NCBI RefSeq assembly: GCF_001244545.1
Contig: NZ_LN852693.1
Location: forward strand, 320,656 to 384,655
Direction: 5' to 3'
Origin: Candidatus Stoquefichus sp. SB1
GTDB taxonomy: Bacteria; Bacillota_I; Bacilli_A; Erysipelotrichales; Coprobacillaceae
Length of the DNA stretch: 64,000 nucleotides
Positions 44,427 through 53,828 of this stretch are shown one piece after another; position 1 is the first letter of the stretch, and every line of letters starts with the position of its first letter. The notes below the pieces were generated by a model. It searched no databases and was not told the DNA's origin. It saw nothing but the letters and a program-made list of their open reading frames with translations. Both the position numbers and the translations under genes were made by a program.

Positions 44427-45678
44427 ACTTTTTGATAAAATCAGGATAAGCTTCTGAACCATGTTCTCCAATATCTAATCCATTGATTTCTTCTTCAGGC
44501 GTAACACGCAAACCAATTGTATGCTTAATCAATGTAAACATAAGAAAACTTGTTCCACACACCCATAATGCAACACTAACCACACCAATAAGCTGAGTTA
44601 ATAATAAATCCAGACCTCCACCATAGAATAAACCTAAAACCGAACCATCAGCAGCTGGCGTATGACAAGCAAATAACCCCACTGCCAACGTTCCCCAGAC
44701 ACCATTTAAACAATGAACACCAACTGCTCCAACAGGATCATCAACATGTAATTTTTTATCTAAAATTTCAATTCCAAATGTTACAAGGAATCCAGCAACA
44801 ACACCTATAACAATAGAAGCATATAAAGAAACAATATGACAACCAGCAGTAATAGCAACCAAACCAGCTAAAACACCATTTAAAGTCATAGAAATATCAG
44901 GCTTCCCATAACGTTTCCATGTCAGAAACAAAGTTGTGATAGCTGCTGCACACGCTGATAAATTCGTTGTCAAAGCAATATGGCCAACATAACCTTCTGC
45001 TTCTAAAGATGATCCTGGATTAAATCCGAACCAGCAAAACCAAAGAATGAAAACACCTAAAGTTCCTAATGGGATATTGTGACCAGGAATGGCATTGGTA
45101 CTGCCATCGGCATTATATTTACCAATTCTAGGTCCCAAAACAATTGCTCCCATTAACGCTGCCCATCCTCCAACAGAATGTACCGCAGTTGAACCAGCAA
45201 AATCAATAAATCCCATTTTGCTTAAAAATCCTCCACCCCAAATCCAATGTCCAGAAATCGGATAAATAATTAATGAAATAATAAGTGTATAAATTAAATA
45301 TGAAGAAAATTTTGTTCTTTCAGCCATTGCCCCAGAAACAATTGTTGCTGCCGTTGCACAAAAAACTGTTTGAAAGAAAATAAAGACACTTGGTGATAAT
45401 GAATCAAAAGCATCTAATTTCAATGTAGTAGGATCAAAAAATCCACTTGTTCCTATCAATCCATTGAATGAATCACCAAACATCAACCCAAAACCAACAA
45501 CTAAGAAAATAATAGATCCAATTGAAAAATCCATTAAATTCTTCATTAAAACATTGTTAGCATTTTTTTGACGTGTAAACCCTGTTTCTAAAATGGCAAA
45601 TCCTGCTTGCATAAACATAACAAGTACAGCACCAAGAAATACCCAAACAATATTAATTAATTGTGTCACTTCTAACAT
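44425..45678 (-). CDS. amt: Ammonium transporter
   Basis: Trimeric Amt/MEP/Rh channel for ammonium, 417 residues with eleven membrane helices. Visible are ETGFTRQKNANNVLMKN near the N-terminus, the DFAGSTAVHSVGG signature with one pore His (about 165) and the second pore His in GVHCLNGVWGTLAVG (about 315). It follows glnB by 18 nt, so the PII protein probably gates it. Confidence 0.96.
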   Translation of the reverse strand: MLEVTQLINIVWVFLGAVLVMFMQAGFAILETGFTRQKNANNVLMKNLMDFSIGSIIFLVVGFGLMFGDSFNGLIGTSGFFDPTTLKLDAFDSLSPSVFIFFQTVFCATAATIVSGAMAERTKFSSYLIYTLIISLIIYPISGHWIWGGGFLSKMGFIDFAGSTAVHSVGGWAALMGAIVLGPRIGKYNADGSTNAIPGHNIPLGTLGVFILWFCWFGFNPGSSLEAEGYVGHIALTTNLSACAAAITTLFLTWKRYGKPDISMTLNGVLAGLVAITAGCHIVSLYASIVIGVVAGFLVTFGIEILDKKLHVDDPVGAVGVHCLNGVWGTLAVGLFACHTPAADGSVLGLFYGGGLDLLLTQLIGVVSVALWVCGTSFLMFTLIKHTIGLRVTPEEEINGLDIGEHGSEAYPDFIKK

Positions 45679-45696
45679 AAAAACATCCCCCTCACT

Positions 45697-46035
45697 TTAA
45701 AGTGCATCTTCTCCAGTTTCACCAGTACGTATACGCATAGCATTTTCAACATGATAAATAAAAATTTTACCATCACCAACTTGACCAGTTGATAATTTTT
45801 CTTTTGCTATTTTTAAAATTGCTTCAACCTGATTATCTTTGACAATTGTTTCAACTTTTAATTTAGAAACTAAATTCACTGAATATTTTGTCCCACGATA
45901 TTGTTGAGTGTAACCCATTTGATTACCATGTCCCATGACATTGGAAACCATCATTCCTGTAATCTCTAATTCATTTAAAATCAATTTTAAAGTTTCAAGT
46001 TTTTCAGGACGAATAATGATTTCTAATTTTTTCAT
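45697..46035 (-). CDS. glnK: Nitrogen regulatory PII protein (GlnB/GlnK)
   Basis: Trimeric 2-oxoglutarate/ATP/ADP sensor. The 112 residues show the N-terminal strand KKLEIIIRPEKLE, a T-loop MGYTQQYRGTKYSVNLVSKL with Tyr near position 51 and the C-terminal signature TGQVGDGKIFI. Linkage to amt suggests GlnK function, blocking the channel under nitrogen excess. First gene of glnK-amt, with a promoter upstream. Confidence 0.94.
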   Translation of the reverse strand: MKKLEIIIRPEKLETLKLILNELEITGMMVSNVMGHGNQMGYTQQYRGTKYSVNLVSKLKVETIVKDNQVEAILKIAKEKLSTGQVGDGKIFIYHVENAMRIRTGETGEDAL

Positions 46036-46088
46036 AAAAATCCCCCTTTTCTTTTTTTAGATTACCATTCATTGGAAATCTTGATGTC

Positions 46089-46116
46089 ATTATAGCAAAA
46101 TATTTTATTAACGCAA
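46089..46116 (-). promoter_or_regulatory. Promoter of glnK-amt
   Basis: TTGCGT -35, 16-nt spacer, TATAAT -10 on the minus strand. The remaining 46117-46210 stretch shows nothing recognisable. Confidence 0.6.
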
Positions 46117-46210
46117 TAATTTATTTTTATATTAAAAATAAATTATTATGTATTTTAGCCATTTCCAAAATAATGATTGCATTTATTATCCATTGTACTA
46201 TGATGAAATA

Positions 46211-46240
46211 ACAAAAAAAGTGAGACTTTTCAGCTCACTT
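46211..46240 (-). terminator. Terminator after the flavodoxin-like gene
   Basis: AAGTGAG...CTCACTT stem followed by TTTTT on the minus strand, upstream of the glnK promoter. Confidence 0.75.
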
Positions 46241-46307
46241 CTGTAAAATTATATATTTTTATTAAATTGATAATTTATTATTATACGAAATTTTCAAATA
46301 CTGAAAA

Positions 46308-46733
46308 TCAATAATAATGATTACAAATATTGACCATATCCTCTATATAAATTCTTCCACCTGAAATCACATCATCATCTAAAACCATCTTTGACTTTAA
46401 ACTTTTCTTACATGAGTAAGTTTCTCTCATTAATGGCAAATCCTGTTTTTGACAAAGCTGAATGACTTTATCCATTTGTTTATTTTTAAAGCAAAACAAA
46501 TTAAATAAGGCTAAATTATGAATATGTTGACGAGATAAATGTAAAATAAAATCTTCTAGTTCTTTATCTTTTAAACATGGATATTCTTCAAAACCAATAA
46601 CTAATAAATCAATATCTTCATCAAAGCAAAAATCAGAGATAGGTTTCGCATACGTTCGCGCATATCTTGCCATATCTTCCGCCAATAATTTAGCATCTTT
46701 ACAATGAGCTGTATATACGACTTGAACTTTCAT
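46308..46733 (-). CDS. Flavodoxin-like protein
   Basis: A 141-residue alpha/beta protein from ATG 46733 (SD GGGTGAT). KVQVVYTAHCKDAKLLAEDM resembles a flavodoxin first strand and FMN loop, and DIDLLVIGFEEYP the next strand pair. Strongest resemblance by eye is to the short flavodoxin-like (Flavodoxin_3) group; the FMN loop is not the canonical T/SxTGxT, so cofactor binding is uncertain. Monocistronic, divergent from the cotJ genes. Confidence 0.5.
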   Translation of the reverse strand: MKVQVVYTAHCKDAKLLAEDMARYARTYAKPISDFCFDEDIDLLVIGFEEYPCLKDKELEDFILHLSRQHIHNLALFNLFCFKNKQMDKVIQLCQKQDLPLMRETYSCKKSLKSKMVLDDDVISGGRIYIEDMVNICNHYY

Positions 46734-46803
46734 ACGATCACCCTTTCCTTTGTTTATTATAAACAGATAATATGAACTGAAAATAAACACTTGTCCTCAC
46801 ACA

Positions 46804-46824
46804 ACAAAAAACATAACATATAGT
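46804..46824 (+). promoter_or_regulatory. SigmaE-like -10 before cotJAB-cotJC
   Basis: CATATAGT (46817-46824) fits the sigmaE -10 CATACANT at 7 of 8 positions, counting N as free. A weak TCACACA lies 13 nt upstream. The -10 ends 18 nt before the ATG, like spoVID. In B. subtilis cotJ is sigmaE-dependent. Confidence 0.45.
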
Positions 46825-46842
46825 ATGTTGAAGGAGGTAATT

Positions 46843-47265
46843 ATGAACGTATTTCAAGATAATCAAACTTGCTTTCAACCATTTTTTATGCCTGAGACAA
46901 ATTTAGAAAAAAATCCTAAACTCTTTGATCCACAAGAAGCAATCATGTTAGGAAATCTTTTCAAGGATTTGTATATGACATATCATGGTTTCTCTAACTA
47001 TTGCTTACAACCACAAACCAAAAGACAACAGGCTTTATTAGAAGTACAAATGTATGATTTTGTAGCCCATGAAATCAATTTATATTTAGATATGCATCCT
47101 CAAAATCAAAGGATGGTACAACTTTATACAGAATATGCAAAAAAAGCCAAAGAAGCAAAATATGCTTTTGAAAAAGAGTTTGGTCCACTATCTGTAAAAG
47201 ATAGTCAAGACAAAATCCCATTTCAATGGGTTCAAGGTCCATGGCCTTGGGAATATCAATGTTAA
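46843..47265 (+). CDS. cotJB: CotJA-CotJB fusion spore coat protein
   Basis: A 140-residue protein from ATG 46843 (SD AAGGAGG). Residues about 18-48 (ETNLEKNPKLFDPQEAIMLG then NLFKDLYMTY) match the conserved core of CotJA; residues about 60-138 match CotJB (QALLEVQMYDFVAHEINLYL, HPQNQR, FEKEFGPLS, WVQGPWPWE). In Bacillus these are separate proteins. It is followed 18 nt later by cotJC, with which it likely forms a coat complex. Confidence 0.85.
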   Translation: MNVFQDNQTCFQPFFMPETNLEKNPKLFDPQEAIMLGNLFKDLYMTYHGFSNYCLQPQTKRQQALLEVQMYDFVAHEINLYLDMHPQNQRMVQLYTEYAKKAKEAKYAFEKEFGPLSVKDSQDKIPFQWVQGPWPWEYQC

Positions 47266-47283
47266 AAAGGAGGAATTTAAGGA

Positions 47284-47865
47284 ATGTGGACTTATAGCAA
47301 AAAATTGCAATATCCAATTTCAATCAAAAATAAAGATTTAAAGATGGCAAAATATATTATTACTCAATTTGGAGGTCCAAATGGCGAATTAGCAGCTTCA
47401 ATGCGTTATATATCTCAGCGTTATACAATGCCTGATGAAAAAGGAAAAGCATTGTTAACAGATATCGGAAGCGAAGAATTGGGACATATGGAAATGGTCT
47501 CTACAATTGTTTATCAATTGACTCAAGGTGCATCTATGGATGAAATTAAAGCTGCAGGATTACAAAGTTATTATACTGAACATGGCTGCTCACTTTATCC
47601 AGTAGATGCTAACGGTGTACCTTTTACTGCAGCATATTTTGCTGCGACAGGTGATCCAGTTGCCGATATTGCTGAAGACATGGCAGCAGAACAAAAAGCA
47701 AGAGCAGTTTATGAAAATCTTATGGATCAGACAAATGATCCCGATATTCTCGCCCCGCTTTCTTTCTTGAGACAACGTGAGATTGTTCACTATGAAAGAT
47801 TTAGAGAATTATATGAAGAATATGTCAAAAAGTATTATCAGCCAGATTTTAATCAAAAATGCTAA
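47284..47865 (+). CDS. cotJC: CotJC, manganese catalase-type spore coat protein
   Basis: A 193-residue di-manganese catalase fold. Metal ligands are visible: E35 (GPNGELAASMRY), E65 and H68 (SEELGHME), a Glu in EDMAAEQKARAVYE (about 147) and a Glu/His in REIVHYERF (about 170). The ligand set is complete, so catalase activity is plausible. Co-transcribed with the CotJA-CotJB fusion. Confidence 0.94.
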   Translation: MWTYSKKLQYPISIKNKDLKMAKYIITQFGGPNGELAASMRYISQRYTMPDEKGKALLTDIGSEELGHMEMVSTIVYQLTQGASMDEIKAAGLQSYYTEHGCSLYPVDANGVPFTAAYFAATGDPVADIAEDMAAEQKARAVYENLMDQTNDPDILAPLSFLRQREIVHYERFRELYEEYVKKYYQPDFNQKC

Positions 47866-47887
47866 AAACCCGAATAATCGGGTTTTT
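47864..47887. terminator. Bidirectional terminator between cotJC and the 4-TM protein gene
   Basis: AAAAACCCGA-ATAA-TCGGGTTTTT inverted repeat between convergent genes. Confidence 0.9.
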
Positions 47888-48362
47888 ATTTTGATATTTC
47901 ATAAGCTATAAATAAACCAATAACAGCAACTATTGTCGTAAATAAATCACCAACAAATAAGCTTTTTATACTAGGAATGATGAATTGGAAAACAGCTGCT
48001 ATTCCAATATCAATTCCAAGTTGACTCAAAACGAGATAACTCATCGTTATTTCACTCACTACATAACCTAAAAATGTTAATACAACTGATATAATGGCTA
48101 TTTGTTGAGAATGAATCTGTGAAATTCTAGTCACTGCAGTTGCAATAATATAAGCACTGATTAAATAAAATAAAGATGATGTGATATGCAAAGTTGATAT
48201 AACGAGTGCCAAGACAATTCCTGTTGCAATAGCCACAAGAACTCCACCACCAATAGTTTTAATCCATTCTGATGAATCTAAAAATTGATCATTATGAGAT
48301 CTAAAATATTTTTTTGCTTCCTGACGTTCTTTATACTGTTTCCATTTATCTTGAAAAGCCAT
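47886..48362 (-). CDS. Membrane protein of unknown function (about four helices)
   Basis: I do not recognise this 158-residue protein. It has a basic, hydrophilic N-terminus (about 1-32), then four hydrophobic segments (about 35-58, 63-78, 88-110, 118-155), with little between them. It overlaps galU by one nt and ends the DprA-like/rhomboid/galU unit, hinting at an envelope role, but that is only context. Confidence 0.6.
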   Translation of the reverse strand: MAFQDKWKQYKERQEAKKYFRSHNDQFLDSSEWIKTIGGGVLVAIATGIVLALVISTLHITSSLFYLISAYIIATAVTRISQIHSQQIAIISVVLTFLGYVVSEITMSYLVLSQLGIDIGIAAVFQFIIPSIKSLFVGDLFTTIVAVIGLFIAYEISK

Positions 48363-49255
48363 TAGTTTTCACCTGCTATCTGTTTAATATAAGCAAGGAC
48401 TTGATCATGCAACTCTTCACGATCCAAAGCGAAATCAATTGTTGCTTTAATAAAACCAAACTTATCCCCAACATCATAACGAACACCTTCAAAATCATAG
48501 GCATAAACAGCCTGACGATCCATTAATCGTTTGATGGCATCGGTTAATTGAATTTCTCCTCCTGCACCAGTTTCTTGCGTTTCCAATAATTCAAAAATTT
48601 CTGGCGTTAAAACATATCTACCTAATACTGCCATTTGACTTGGAGCTTTATCAACTGATGGTTTTTCTACCATACTTGAAAGTTTAACAAGTCGACCATT
48701 ATGTGAATGCATCATATCAGGCTCAACAATTCCATATTTACAAACATCTTCTTTAGCAACGGTTTGTACTCCAACTACAGAGGACTTTGTCTGTTGGTAA
48801 GCATCAATTAATTGCTGTAAAGCAGGTTTGCTATTTTTATTCACAACAACATCATCACCTAACAAGACAGCAAAAGGTTCATCACCAATAAAAGTTTTTG
48901 CACATAAAATGGCATGCCCTAATCCATTTGGCTCTTTTTGACGAATATAATAAATATTAGCTAAATCAGCAATATCTCTAATCAATTTAACCTGAGCATG
49001 TTTACCAGATGCTTTCAAACGTTCTTCCAATTCATAGTTCACATCAAAATGATTTTCCATTGCATGTTTATTACTGTTTGTAATAACCAAGACTTCTTCA
49101 ATACCACTTGCTACCGCCTCTTCAATAATATATTGAATCGTTGGAATATCAACAATTGGAAGCATTTCTTTAGCTAACGCTTTTGTTGCTGGTAAAAATC
49201 TTGTTCCAAGTCCTGCTGCCGGTATAACAGCTTTTCTTACTTTTTGTTTTTTCAT
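48362..49255 (-). CDS. galU: UTP-glucose-1-phosphate uridylyltransferase
   Basis: Makes UDP-glucose for glycolipids and surface polymers. The 297 residues show AVIPAAGLGTRFLPATKALAK (10-30 region), KEMLPIVDIPTIQYI, LGDDVV and the VEKP motif. The start has an AGGAGAT SD. It sits 11 nt after the rhomboid gene. Confidence 0.96.
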   Translation of the reverse strand: MKKQKVRKAVIPAAGLGTRFLPATKALAKEMLPIVDIPTIQYIIEEAVASGIEEVLVITNSNKHAMENHFDVNYELEERLKASGKHAQVKLIRDIADLANIYYIRQKEPNGLGHAILCAKTFIGDEPFAVLLGDDVVVNKNSKPALQQLIDAYQQTKSSVVGVQTVAKEDVCKYGIVEPDMMHSHNGRLVKLSSMVEKPSVDKAPSQMAVLGRYVLTPEIFELLETQETGAGGEIQLTDAIKRLMDRQAVYAYDFEGVRYDVGDKFGFIKATIDFALDREELHDQVLAYIKQIAGEN

Positions 49256-49266
49256 AACAATCTCCT

Positions 49267-49917
49267 TTAATTTACTAAATCACTATAGTGATTTTTTTTA
49301 TATTTTGGACGCATATGTAAAATAACATATGTCGCAACAAAGCCACCTATTAATCCTGAAACATGTCCTGACATTGAAATCGTAGGTACTACAAACGAAA
49401 TCACCAGCATCAATATAACATTAGGAGCAAGCTGCTTAAATATATCCATAAAAATATTTCTATATTTTAAAGCCAATGCACCTAAAGCACCAATCAATCC
49501 AAATATAACGCCACTAATCCCACCACTGACAGTATTGGCTTCAAAACCATTAAATAAAAACAATAAATAAGGCAAACCAGTTGTTGCTAAAGCACTTACA
49601 AATAAGACAATAGCATATTTTTTAGGTTTTAATGAAGCTTCTATAAACATTCCAATTCCATATAAAGAATAACAGTTAACCGCAAGATGCAATAAACCAA
49701 AATGAATAAAATTAGCAGTTATCAAACGATAATATTCATGTTTCAAATAAACATAAACAGGATTATACCCACCAAAAAGAATACCTTCATAAACTTTCAT
49801 TTCTTCTCCAAAAAGAAAAAAAGAAATAATGTAGACAACAATACAAAGTGTTATTAATCCCATAGTTACAGGTGCTTTTTTATATTTTTTCTTTAATTCA
49901 TTTAGCATATCATTCAT
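49267..49917 (-). CDS. Rhomboid family intramembrane serine protease
   Basis: A 216-residue protein with six hydrophobic helices. The catalytic dyad is present: Ser135 in GGISGVIFG and His185 in SMSGHVSGLIGG. The oxyanion/structural motif with H72, H77 and N81 (NFIHFGLLHLAVN) is also seen. In B. subtilis the relative GluP (YqgP) acts in membrane protein quality control. Substrate unknown. Overlaps the DprA-like gene by 8 nt. Confidence 0.9.
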   Translation of the reverse strand: MNDMLNELKKKYKKAPVTMGLITLCIVVYIISFFLFGEEMKVYEGILFGGYNPVYVYLKHEYYRLITANFIHFGLLHLAVNCYSLYGIGMFIEASLKPKKYAIVLFVSALATTGLPYLLFLFNGFEANTVSGGISGVIFGLIGALGALALKYRNIFMDIFKQLAPNVILMLVISFVVPTISMSGHVSGLIGGFVATYVILHMRPKYKKNHYSDLVN

Positions 49918-50908
49918 CTAGAAATTCATAAATTGACATTTGATCAATCAGAATTTCTTCTTCCTCCTCAACAACTGCATTTTTTTCAACAATTTGATCA
50001 AGTGTAAGCAAAGATAACATATCTTCATAAGTCACTTTCACAGCACCCATTTCTAACAAACGGATATTTCCATTATAGTTATCATCATCTAAAACCATTT
50101 GTTTTGTCCAATGATAATGAAAATTTTGAATTGTTGTAAACCAGACACCTCCACTATTAATATGTGTAGCTGTTACAATCTGTAAATCACTTAACCCACA
50201 AACATATATATTCCTATCCAAAGCATTTGTTACATTAAAATAAGCAAAAGGATCAACGGCACTTATCAATACCAATCTTCCTTCTTTGATGGCTTTTGCG
50301 TAAGTTTTTTTCTTGTCAAACATATGATCACTTACAAAACAAACGACTTTACCACCTAATTGCATAAATACTTTTAATGCATATGCATCAGTACCTTTTG
50401 TGCCATTTGCTACAAGAACTTTCTCTTCATCAAAAATCTTAGTAACTGTATTTCTTGTAAATGAATTCAATTTTTTTTCTAAACTTTGTGGTCCAACCAC
50501 AGAAACCATATGATTCTCAGTCATTGTTAAATCTCCAACATAATATAAATATAATGGTGCTCGTTTCTTTAACGTTGTTGTTAAATTTTTAGGATAATTA
50601 TCTTCATATTTTGTTGTTATATAAATACCTTCATTTTCAAGATTTGCTAATGCAAACATTAAATCATTTAAAGTTTCTTTCCTAGCCATTAACTTATAAG
50701 CTATATATTCATCTATTCCTAAAATTTGAACCATCGTATCTCTATTCATACCAAATAATTTTGATGGTGTTTTCTTAGAGGCATTCCGTAATTTTCGCTC
50801 TACATCCCACCATTCATCTTGTGATAATGGTGCTGTATTATCAACAACTAAATCACCACAAAATAAAAGAACAGCTATACTATCTAAATTTAATTGTATT
50901 TTCATCAT
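49910..50908 (-). CDS. Divergent DprA/Smf-like DNA-processing protein
   Basis: A 332-residue protein of DprA-like organisation: an N-terminal helical region (about 1-90), the entry motif YEDNYPKNL then APLYLYYVGDL (about 100-125), a Rossmann-like core (VSVVGPQSLEKK, later NGTKGTDAYAL) and an acidic C-terminus. The usual VGSRxxT nucleotide-binding motif is replaced by VGPQSL, so it may have lost the RecA-loading role. No other competence genes are near. Confidence 0.6.
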   Translation of the reverse strand: MMKIQLNLDSIAVLLFCGDLVVDNTAPLSQDEWWDVERKLRNASKKTPSKLFGMNRDTMVQILGIDEYIAYKLMARKETLNDLMFALANLENEGIYITTKYEDNYPKNLTTTLKKRAPLYLYYVGDLTMTENHMVSVVGPQSLEKKLNSFTRNTVTKIFDEEKVLVANGTKGTDAYALKVFMQLGGKVVCFVSDHMFDKKKTYAKAIKEGRLVLISAVDPFAYFNVTNALDRNIYVCGLSDLQIVTATHINSGGVWFTTIQNFHYHWTKQMVLDDDNYNGNIRLLEMGAVKVTYEDMLSLLTLDQIVEKNAVVEEEEEILIDQMSIYEFLDE

Positions 50909-50982
50909 ACCACCTGCACTTTCAAACTATTATATCATAGTTCTCAGCGTGCGTCGATATCCGAAAAAAACTTTTATTAAGC

Positions 50983-51013
50983 AAAAAAAGATATGCCATT
51001 AATAGCATATCTT
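50983..51013 (-). terminator. Terminator after ppdK
   Basis: AAGATATGC...GCATATCTT stem with TTTTT on the minus strand. Confidence 0.85.
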
Positions 51014-51020
51014 CTTAAAA

Positions 51021-53657
51021 TTATTGAATACCCATTTTTTCTTTAACAGCAGCTTGAGCAGCAGCTAAACGTGCTAATGGTACACGATATGGAGAACAAG
51101 AAACATAAGTTAATCCTAATCTATGACAGAATTCAACTGAACTTGCTTCACCACCATGTTCACCACAAATACCTAATTTAATGTCTGGGCGTGTTTTACG
51201 ACCTTTTTCAGCAGCAATTTGCATTAATTGTCCAACACCTTCTTGATCAACTTTTGCAAATGGATCAGCTTCAAAAATTTGTTTAGAATAGTAATCATCT
51301 AAGAACTTAGCAGCATCATCACGGCTAAATCCATAAGTCATTTGAGTTAAGTCATTTGTTCCAAAACTAAAGAATTCTGCTTCTTCAGCAATCTTGTCAG
51401 CAGTTAATGCAGCTCTAGGAATTTCAATCATTGTACCAACTTTGTATGGTAATTCAACTCCTGCTTCAGCAATAATCTTATCTGCTGTATCTGTTACAAC
51501 TTTCTTAACATATTTTAATTCTTTCACATCACCAACAAGTGGAATCATGATTTCAGGAACAACATTTTGTCCTTCTTGATTAGCAGCAATTGCAGCTTCA
51601 ATAACAGCTCTTGTTTGCATTTCAGCAATTTCAGGATATGTGACAGCTAAACGACAACCTCTATGTCCCATCATTGGGTTGAATTCTTTTAATGATTCAA
51701 CACGTGCTTTTAAAGCTTCAAAAGTCATTCCTAAGCTTTCAGCTAATGGTTTAATTTCTTCATCAGTATGAGGTAAGAATTCATGTAAAGGTGGATCTAA
51801 GAAACGAATTGTAACTGGATAAATCTCCATAGCTTTAAACAATTCTCTAAAATCTGATCTTTGGTAAGGTAAGATTTTTTCTAATGCTTCTTTTCTTGCT
51901 TCGACTGTTTCAGCTGTAATCATACGTCTAAAGTTAAAGATTCTTTCTTCTTCAAAGAACATATGTTCAGTTCTACACAATCCAATACCTTCAGCTCCGA
52001 ATTTACGTGCTTGTAAAGCATCTCTAGGTGTATCGGCATTTGTACGCACTTGCAATGTACGCACTTCATCAGCCCATTCCATAAATGTTTCAAAATCACC
52101 ACTGATTTCTGGTTCAACAGTCTTAATTTGTTCACCATAAACATTACCAGTGCTTCCATCTAATGACATGTAATCACCTTCATGATATTTTTTACCATCA
52201 GGTGTAGTTAATACTTTTGCTTCTTCATCAATCTTTAATGAACCGCATCCACAAACACAGCAAGTTCCCATTCCTCTTGCAACAACTGCAGCATGTGAAG
52301 TCATACCACCACGGATTGTTAAAATACCATGAGCAATATTCATACCTTCAATATCTTCAGGAGATGTTTCAAGACGAACTAATAAGATATCTTGAACACC
52401 ATTTTTAGATGCTTCGATAACATCTTCAGCAGTGAAATAAATACGTCCTGTTGCAGCCCCTGGTGACGCAGCCAATCCAGTTGCAACAACATGTGCGCAA
52501 CGTAATGAAAGATCATCAAAGTTTGGATGTAACAATTGATCTAATTGTTTTGGTTCAACCTTTAATAAAGCTTCTTCTTTAGTAATCATTCCTTCGTTTA
52601 CTAAATCAACAGCAATTTTCAATGCAGCAGCAGCTGTTCTTTTTCCATTACGTGTTTGAAGCATGAATAATTTACCATCTTCAATAGTAAATTCCATATC
52701 TTGCATATCTTTATAATGATCTTCAAGAATAGCATTAATTTTAACAAATTGATCATAACAATCAGGCATAACTTCTTTTAATGTATCAATTGTTTGAGGT
52801 GTACGAATACCAGCAACAACGTCTTCACCTTGAGCATTCATTAAGTATTCACCATACAATTTCTTTTCACCAGTTGCTGGGTTTCTTGTAAAGGCAACAC
52901 CAGTACCAGAAGTATCTCCACGGTTACCATAAACCATTTCTTGAACGTTAACAGCAGTTCCCCAGCTTCCAGGAATATCATTTAAACGTCTATAAGTAAT
53001 CGCACGATCATTATTCCATGATCTAAATACTGCTTTAATAGATTCCATCATTTGTTCTTTTGGATCTTGAGGGAAATCTACACCAGCATGTTTTTTGTAT
53101 TCACTTTTATAGATTTCAACAACTTCCATTAAATCTTCAGCAGTTAATTCAGTGTCAAATTCAACACCTTTTTCTTCTTTGACTTTATCAAACATTCTTT
53201 CAAATGAACTTTTTGGGAATCCCATAACAACATCTGCAAACATTTGAATAAAACGACGATAACTATCATATACAAAACGAGGATTATTTGTAGCTTTAGC
53301 AAACTCTTTAGCCACTTCATCATTTAATCCTAAGTTTAAGACTGTATCCATCATACCAGGCATAGATGCTCTTGCTCCAGAACGTACTGAAACAAGTAAA
53401 GGATTATGAGCATCCCCCATTGTTTTACCTGTAATTTTTTCAAGTTCAGCAAGTTTTTCATAGACTTGATCTTCAATTTCTTTAGAAATCATTTTACCGT
53501 CTTCATAATATTTAGTACAAGCTTCAGTCGTAACAGTAAATCCTTGAGGGACAGGTAAACCAATATTAGTCATTTCGGCTAAGTTAGCACCCTTACCACC
53601 AAGTAAGTTACGCATGTCTTTATTTCCTTCACTAAATAGATAGACATATTTTTCCAT
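51021..53657 (-). CDS. ppdK: Pyruvate, phosphate dikinase
   Basis: Interconverts pyruvate and phosphoenolpyruvate with ATP/AMP and PPi/Pi. The 878 residues have the ATP-grasp domain (LLGGKGANLAEM, VSVRSGARASMPGMMDT), the phosphohistidine domain (IRGGMTSHAAVVARGMGTCC, His near 455) and the PEP-binding barrel (GTEHMFF-like CRTEHMFFEEER, FGTNDLTQM, GICGEHGG with catalytic Cys). Monocistronic; no PPDK regulatory protein gene adjoins. Together with the group III-like PfkA this hints at PPi-using glycolysis. Confidence 0.97.
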   Translation of the reverse strand: MEKYVYLFSEGNKDMRNLLGGKGANLAEMTNIGLPVPQGFTVTTEACTKYYEDGKMISKEIEDQVYEKLAELEKITGKTMGDAHNPLLVSVRSGARASMPGMMDTVLNLGLNDEVAKEFAKATNNPRFVYDSYRRFIQMFADVVMGFPKSSFERMFDKVKEEKGVEFDTELTAEDLMEVVEIYKSEYKKHAGVDFPQDPKEQMMESIKAVFRSWNNDRAITYRRLNDIPGSWGTAVNVQEMVYGNRGDTSGTGVAFTRNPATGEKKLYGEYLMNAQGEDVVAGIRTPQTIDTLKEVMPDCYDQFVKINAILEDHYKDMQDMEFTIEDGKLFMLQTRNGKRTAAAALKIAVDLVNEGMITKEEALLKVEPKQLDQLLHPNFDDLSLRCAHVVATGLAASPGAATGRIYFTAEDVIEASKNGVQDILLVRLETSPEDIEGMNIAHGILTIRGGMTSHAAVVARGMGTCCVCGCGSLKIDEEAKVLTTPDGKKYHEGDYMSLDGSTGNVYGEQIKTVEPEISGDFETFMEWADEVRTLQVRTNADTPRDALQARKFGAEGIGLCRTEHMFFEEERIFNFRRMITAETVEARKEALEKILPYQRSDFRELFKAMEIYPVTIRFLDPPLHEFLPHTDEEIKPLAESLGMTFEALKARVESLKEFNPMMGHRGCRLAVTYPEIAEMQTRAVIEAAIAANQEGQNVVPEIMIPLVGDVKELKYVKKVVTDTADKIIAEAGVELPYKVGTMIEIPRAALTADKIAEEAEFFSFGTNDLTQMTYGFSRDDAAKFLDDYYSKQIFEADPFAKVDQEGVGQLMQIAAEKGRKTRPDIKLGICGEHGGEASSVEFCHRLGLTYVSCSPYRVPLARLAAAQAAVKEKMGIQ

Positions 53658-53689
53658 TTATAAGTTCCTCCTTTTTTATTACTTATAAC

Positions 53690-53719
53690 ATTATACACTA
53701 TGTGAGTGCTTACATTCAA
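53690..53719 (-). promoter_or_regulatory. Promoter of ppdK
   Basis: TTGAAT -35, 18-nt spacer, TATAAT -10 on the minus strand. The spacer contains CACT-CACAT-AGTG, a small dyad that might bind a regulator. Confidence 0.6.
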
Positions 53720-53741
53720 CCTTTAATTTTCCTAATTTCTG

Positions 53742-53776
53742 AAAAAAAGAACAAATCAATTTCATGATTTGTTCTT
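53742..53776 (-). terminator. Terminator after the DEAD-box helicase gene
   Basis: AAGAACAAATCA...TGATTTGTTCTT 12-bp stem followed by TTTTTT on the minus strand. Confidence 0.88.
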
Positions 53777-53828
53777 GCATTGTATTTTTTGCTTAATTTA
53801 AGAGCGCTTTTTCCATTTCTTTATTTTT

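Noticed and set aside
53696-53713. Half CIRCE-like sequence in the ppdK promoter spacer (GAGTGCTTA on the plus strand)
   Set aside because: Only one arm resembles the consensus; the position of the other arm does not match.
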